Shown here piece after piece: positions 61,171-64,000 of a stretch of DNA of 64,000 bases (the stretch's first letter is position 1; each line of letters begins with the position of its first letter). A model generated the notes under the pieces. It did not search any database and was not told the DNA's origin. It saw only the letters and a program-made list of their open reading frames with translations. The position numbers and the translations under genes are program-made. This stretch comes from Enterococcus malodoratus ATCC 43197 (GTDB lineage Bacteria > Bacillota > Bacilli > Lactobacillales > Enterococcaceae): the NCBI RefSeq assembly GCF_000407185.1, contig NZ_KE136482.1:62001-126000 (forward strand). Reading direction: 5' to 3'.

Positions 61171-62148
61171 TTGAACAAAAAAACAATCGGTTGGGTGTTA
61201 TTAGGACTGGTTGTGTTTGGCGCAGTAAGTTTTGCCAGCTACCACATCTATCAAGAAAAAGTGATCCAGTCAGAGAAAGAGAACAAGAAAGTCCTGAATG
61301 ATCGTCTTACGGATCTTTATGAGGATCAAAAGTCGGGCTATTTTAAAGCGGATATCTCGGCGGAGGCTTTTGATGACTTAGCCTCTGAGGTGAAGAATCA
61401 ACGGGGAGAAAGCCAAACATTAGAAGACATTGATCAAGCCAAAAAGAATTTTGAAATTCAAGTTGGGCTGAATGATCTGTTTGAAAGCGACGTATTAAAC
61501 GGGTTAGACTTGTCTGCTCGCCCTATTTTAAAAGATCCTGAGGAGAACAAGATTAAGGCGTTGAAGGAAGAGTTGGGTGAAAGTCCTGCGAAGGATAAGG
61601 ACTGGGGCCAAGATATCAGCATGCTTTTGGGCATAGCAGAGACACAATCAAAAGATTTCGCTAATGCTGAGAGTGATGTGACGAATTTAGTAAATAAAGG
61701 AACTAGTTTGACCTTAACCGACTATTTGGCAGGGGTTAAAACATTGGCGGTCTTGCCAGATGGTAAATTTAAAGGACAGTTGTTGGATAAATTGGCTCCG
61801 GTCAAAAACCAGCTAGCAAACGAAAATGATAGTTTTGCTTCACAGATTCAGCAGAGTGATGCTTCAATGGCAGCGGCAGAAAAGAGTTATCAGGAGCGCC
61901 AAGCCAAAGCATTATCAGAACGTAACAAAGAACTAACAGAGTTGAAAAAAGATTTAGCTGAAAAACAGGAGACATATGACTCCTATAAAGAGATATTGGA
62001 TTCTATTGATAATAGTGAGAAGGACGAATCTTCCCGTAAAAAAGCGGAGTCTGATTCTCGTTCACGTGAATCGGATTCTTCACGATCATCTAGTTCATCA
62101 AGCTCTAGTTCATCTTCATCCGATGAACATCACCCAGATGACAATTAA
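61171..62148 (+). CDS. Membrane-anchored extracytoplasmic protein with Ser-rich tail
   Basis: 325 residues. One N-terminal membrane segment (residues about 7-24, GWVLLGLVVFGAVSFASY) acts as signal anchor; the rest is outside: a helical, charged domain (about 30-215), a coiled coil (about 225-275, KELTELKKDLAEKQETYD) and a Ser/Asp/Arg tail ending in a run of serines and DEHHPDDN. No LPXTG. The TTG start is set by AAGGAGG (61158-61164), the end of the repeat array. I do not recognise the family; a cell-surface or cell-division-site role is conceivable. Confidence 0.75.
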   Translation: MNKKTIGWVLLGLVVFGAVSFASYHIYQEKVIQSEKENKKVLNDRLTDLYEDQKSGYFKADISAEAFDDLASEVKNQRGESQTLEDIDQAKKNFEIQVGLNDLFESDVLNGLDLSARPILKDPEENKIKALKEELGESPAKDKDWGQDISMLLGIAETQSKDFANAESDVTNLVNKGTSLTLTDYLAGVKTLAVLPDGKFKGQLLDKLAPVKNQLANENDSFASQIQQSDASMAAAEKSYQERQAKALSERNKELTELKKDLAEKQETYDSYKEILDSIDNSEKDESSRKKAESDSRSRESDSSRSSSSSSSSSSSSDEHHPDDN

Positions 62149-62149
62149 A

Positions 62150-62192
62150 AAAAGAGCAACGATTTTTTATGAAAAATCGTTGCTCTTTTTTA
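62150..62192. terminator. Bidirectional terminator
   Basis: AAAAGAGCAACGATTTTT and AAAAATCGTTGCTCTTTT form a near-perfect 18-bp stem between convergent genes; the minus-strand gene ends inside it. Confidence 0.88.
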
Positions 62193-63132
62193 ATGTCATT
62201 TTTTCACTGGAGGAGGCTTGATAGTCTTCAAAAAGCGGAAAAATCTGTGTGCGCTTCTTGATATCAAGTTTAATAAAAATATTGTGTACGTGGGTCTTGA
62301 CTGTTCCAAGAGAAAGGAAGAGCTGATCGGCGATTTCTTGATTGGTTCGATGGAACATCAGCAGTTCAAAAACTTCAGTTTCCCTTTGCGTGAATTGGTG
62401 AGCATGACAAAATCTTTGAATCATGATTGATTCTTCTTGCTCTTCAGGGCTTTCCTCTTCAGAAATTTGCCGCTCTTTTAAAAAGAAGTGGAAGAGCAGC
62501 AGGCAAACGGTAATAGAAAAAATGTCTTCAGAGATGCTCCGATTATATATTTTGGTCGTTAAAGAGCTGTATTGGTCAACATTGAAGATTACAAAGCTAT
62601 CCTCTAGGACGATCAGAATACTAAACAGAAAATTGATGATCGCTAATTTTTTTAGATAGCCTTTATTTAAATCGGGCAACTCTTTTTTAGTTCCTCGCCA
62701 ACAATAAAAGCCCAAATAAAGGAGAAAAATTTGATTTCCTAAATAATAGAGCCAAACTTTGAAGGCTGAATTTTCTAATAATGGAATAGAGACCATCCAA
62801 ACGGCTAAAGCAATGAGCAGGCCATAGTGGAACGGTTTGAGTTTTTCTTTACGCAGTTCGGCAATGATGGAAGCGGAGAAGAAGGCATTTCCCATAAAGA
62901 TGATGGTCTTAACCGCAGGGGCACTCATAAATGCTTGGTCATAACTTTGGGCAAAGGAATTGATGAATTCGGTCATATAAATAATGATGTTGTCAAAAAT
63001 GAAGAAGGCTAGATAGAAACTGATCAGCAGAAACACTTTGTTTTTTTCTTTTAGATAGGAATTTATAGCAAACGCCATGGTGATGGAATAAAGAATGATC
63101 AAAAGAATATTGTAAACGAAGATAGCTATCAT
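62167..63132 (-). CDS. aguR: Membrane-bound LuxR-type regulator, AguR-like
   Basis: 321 residues: seven hydrophobic segments in the first 225 residues, then a cytoplasmic LuxR/GerE HTH (residues about 250-310, FTQRETEVFELLMFHRTNQEIADQL, then LGTVKTHVHNIFIKL). This one-component membrane design is that of AguR, the agmatine-sensing activator of the agmatine deiminase operon in enterococci and lactococci. It is divergent from aguB, as in those operons. The C-terminal 15 residues overlap the terminator stem. Identification rests on architecture and neighbour. Confidence 0.88.
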   Translation of the reverse strand: MIAIFVYNILLIILYSITMAFAINSYLKEKNKVFLLISFYLAFFIFDNIIIYMTEFINSFAQSYDQAFMSAPAVKTIIFMGNAFFSASIIAELRKEKLKPFHYGLLIALAVWMVSIPLLENSAFKVWLYYLGNQIFLLYLGFYCWRGTKKELPDLNKGYLKKLAIINFLFSILIVLEDSFVIFNVDQYSSLTTKIYNRSISEDIFSITVCLLLFHFFLKERQISEEESPEEQEESIMIQRFCHAHQFTQRETEVFELLMFHRTNQEIADQLFLSLGTVKTHVHNIFIKLDIKKRTQIFPLFEDYQASSSEKMTLKKSNDFS

Positions 63133-63310
63133 ATTGAATCCCCTTTCATTTTAGAATCAAGATTCCTGTTTTTCACTCTAAGTATAACACCATTTATTCC
63201 CTCTTCGTTCCAAAATACGCTAAACTTTTCCCTAAACTTTTCTAAACCCTTGAAAAATAAAAGGTTTACATCTAAAAATAAACCATCTATGTAATGGTGA
63301 ATTACGCAAA

Positions 63311-63324
63311 TGATAGCGTTTACA
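63311..63324 (+). promoter_or_regulatory. Probable cre site before aguB
   Basis: TGATAGCGTTTACA matches the cre consensus at 13 of 14 positions. Catabolite repression of agu operons is known. GTTTACATC also occurs 55 bp upstream (63265-63273) and GTAAAC downstream (about 63339), which may be AguR half-sites. Confidence 0.65.
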
Positions 63325-63405
63325 TCCTTTAGCTTATCGTAAACTAGAGCTTTTTATCCTAAGGTAAAGATGCAAAAGCAAACAAATTACTTAGGAGGCG
63401 TCAAC

Positions 63406-64000
63406 ATGACAAAAAGAGATTTCATTACAACAGAAAATTACACACGGGAGGAGATTCAATACATCGTCGATTTATCATTGAAAATCAAAGCTTCTATTAA
63501 GAACGGTTTTTATCCGCCATTATTAAAAGATAAAGTGTTAGGCATGATCTTCCAGCAATCTTCTACTAGAACACGGGTTTCATTTGAAACAGCGATGACG
63601 CAATTAGGCGGACACGCAGAATATTTGGCACCTGGTCAAATCCAATTAGGCGGACACGAAACAATTGAAGATACAAGTCGTGTACTATCTCGTTTAGTCG
63701 ATATCTTGATGGCACGGGTTGAACGTCACCACAGTGTGTATGACTTATCCAACAACGCAACCATTCCAGTTATCAACGGCATGTCAGATTTTAACCATCC
63801 AACGCAAGAATTAGGCGATCTTTGTACAATGATCGAACATCTGCCGGAAGGCAAGAAAATCGAAGACTGTAAAGTTTCCTTCATTGGTGATGCGACACAA
63901 GTATGTTTCTCATTAGGTTTAGTCGCAACAAAAATGGGTATGGAATTTGTACAATTCGGTCCTGAAGGGTTCCAATTAAACGATGATCATCGTGCAAGAT
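63406..64000 (+). CDS. aguB: Putrescine carbamoyltransferase, N-terminal part
   Basis: The gene runs off the right window edge; 198 residues are present of about 340. Carbamoyl phosphate loop SSTRTR is at residues 52-57. The following [19 protein letters not shown] distinguishes putrescine carbamoyltransferase from ornithine carbamoyltransferase, and [12 protein letters not shown] is conserved. It phosphorolyses N-carbamoylputrescine to putrescine and carbamoyl phosphate, which carbamate kinase uses for ATP. AGGAGGCG precedes the ATG. The rest of the operon (aguD, aguA, aguC) should follow to the right. Confidence 0.95.
   Translation, partial: MTKRDFITTENYTREEIQYIVDLSLKIKASIKNGFYPPLLKDKVLGMIFQQSSTRTRVSFETAMTQLGGHAEYLAPGQIQLGGHETIEDTSRVLSRLVDILMARVERHHSVYDLSNNATIPVINGMSDFNHPTQELGDLCTMIEHLPEGKKIEDCKVSFIGDATQVCFSLGLVATKMGMEFVQFGPEGFQLNDDHRAR

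Noticed and set aside
63406-64000. Ornithine carbamoyltransferase (argF)
   Set aside because: The [19 protein letters not shown] region and the AguR-like neighbour indicate putrescine carbamoyltransferase.

Overview
The window is a 64 kb piece of a low-GC Gram-positive chromosome, most likely an Enterococcus. I infer this from an Lsa-type ABC-F protein of 497 residues, a lactic-acid-bacterial PepX of 796 residues, a type I LtaS, several PTS operons, and an AguR/AguB pair of the enterococcal agmatine-deiminase type at the right edge. Nothing here fixes the species. I see no rRNA, tRNA, insertion sequence or CRISPR array. The first and last genes are cut by the window edges.

Layout. 1-9.7 kb: end of an ascorbate-type PTS permease with a SIS protein, small proteins including CsbD, a cysteine hydrolase, an SDR, an AraC/GT2/HAD operon and LtaS. 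9.9-16.5 kb: QueH, then a GntR(UTRA)-controlled locus with an M20 dipeptidase, a glycosylasparaginase-like hydrolase and a Lac/Cel-type PTS. Matching paired GTATATAC operators lie at both promoters, and a cre site precedes the hydrolase. 16.5-18.7 kb: N-formylglutamate amidohydrolase-like protein, a methyltransferase and an XRE-cupin regulator.

18.9-32.7 kb is the most striking region. It holds a glycyl radical enzyme with its activase (hypE-hypD, trans-4-hydroxyproline dehydratase type), followed by a complete selenium-dependent reductase operon: trxB, trxA, grdA, grdC, grdD, a GrdE/G/I-type subunit, a GrdB/F/H-type subunit, a BCCT betaine-type transporter and a GntR/FCD regulator. Two genes contain in-frame UGA codons in canonical selenocysteine contexts (CFV-U-TAAGAM and TST-U-GTCTRC). 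The neighbouring transporter points to glycine betaine reductase. In this reading betaine is imported, reductively cleaved to trimethylamine and acetyl phosphate with electrons from the TrxB/TrxA pair, and yields ATP. Hydroxyproline would feed 1-pyrroline-5-carboxylate as a second fermentative electron acceptor. Such Stickland-type selenoenzymes are known mainly from clostridia.

32.7-63.1 kb: two DUF3841 genes, an Lsa-like ABC-F gene behind an apparent transcription attenuator, a GH13 enzyme, PpdK, a PepV/OPT transporter/PqqD-like peptide-use cluster, a DUF234 ATPase with a large palindrome at its promoter, an MFS transporter, PepX, an Lrp/aminotransferase pair, two divergent AI-2E-family proteins and an amino acid permease. 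63.1-64 kb: divergent aguR and aguB with a cre site.

A second unusual feature is a family of tandem repeats at three places (2462-2768, about 10.9-11.14 kb, about 60.38-61.16 kb). Two have a 153/154-bp period and one has 106 bp. They share GCCAGTT, AATGGTATRCG and an A/T-rich hairpin in the same order. At two loci the array lies between a promoter and a gene and its last unit supplies the ribosome binding site, so it would be a long structured 5' leader.
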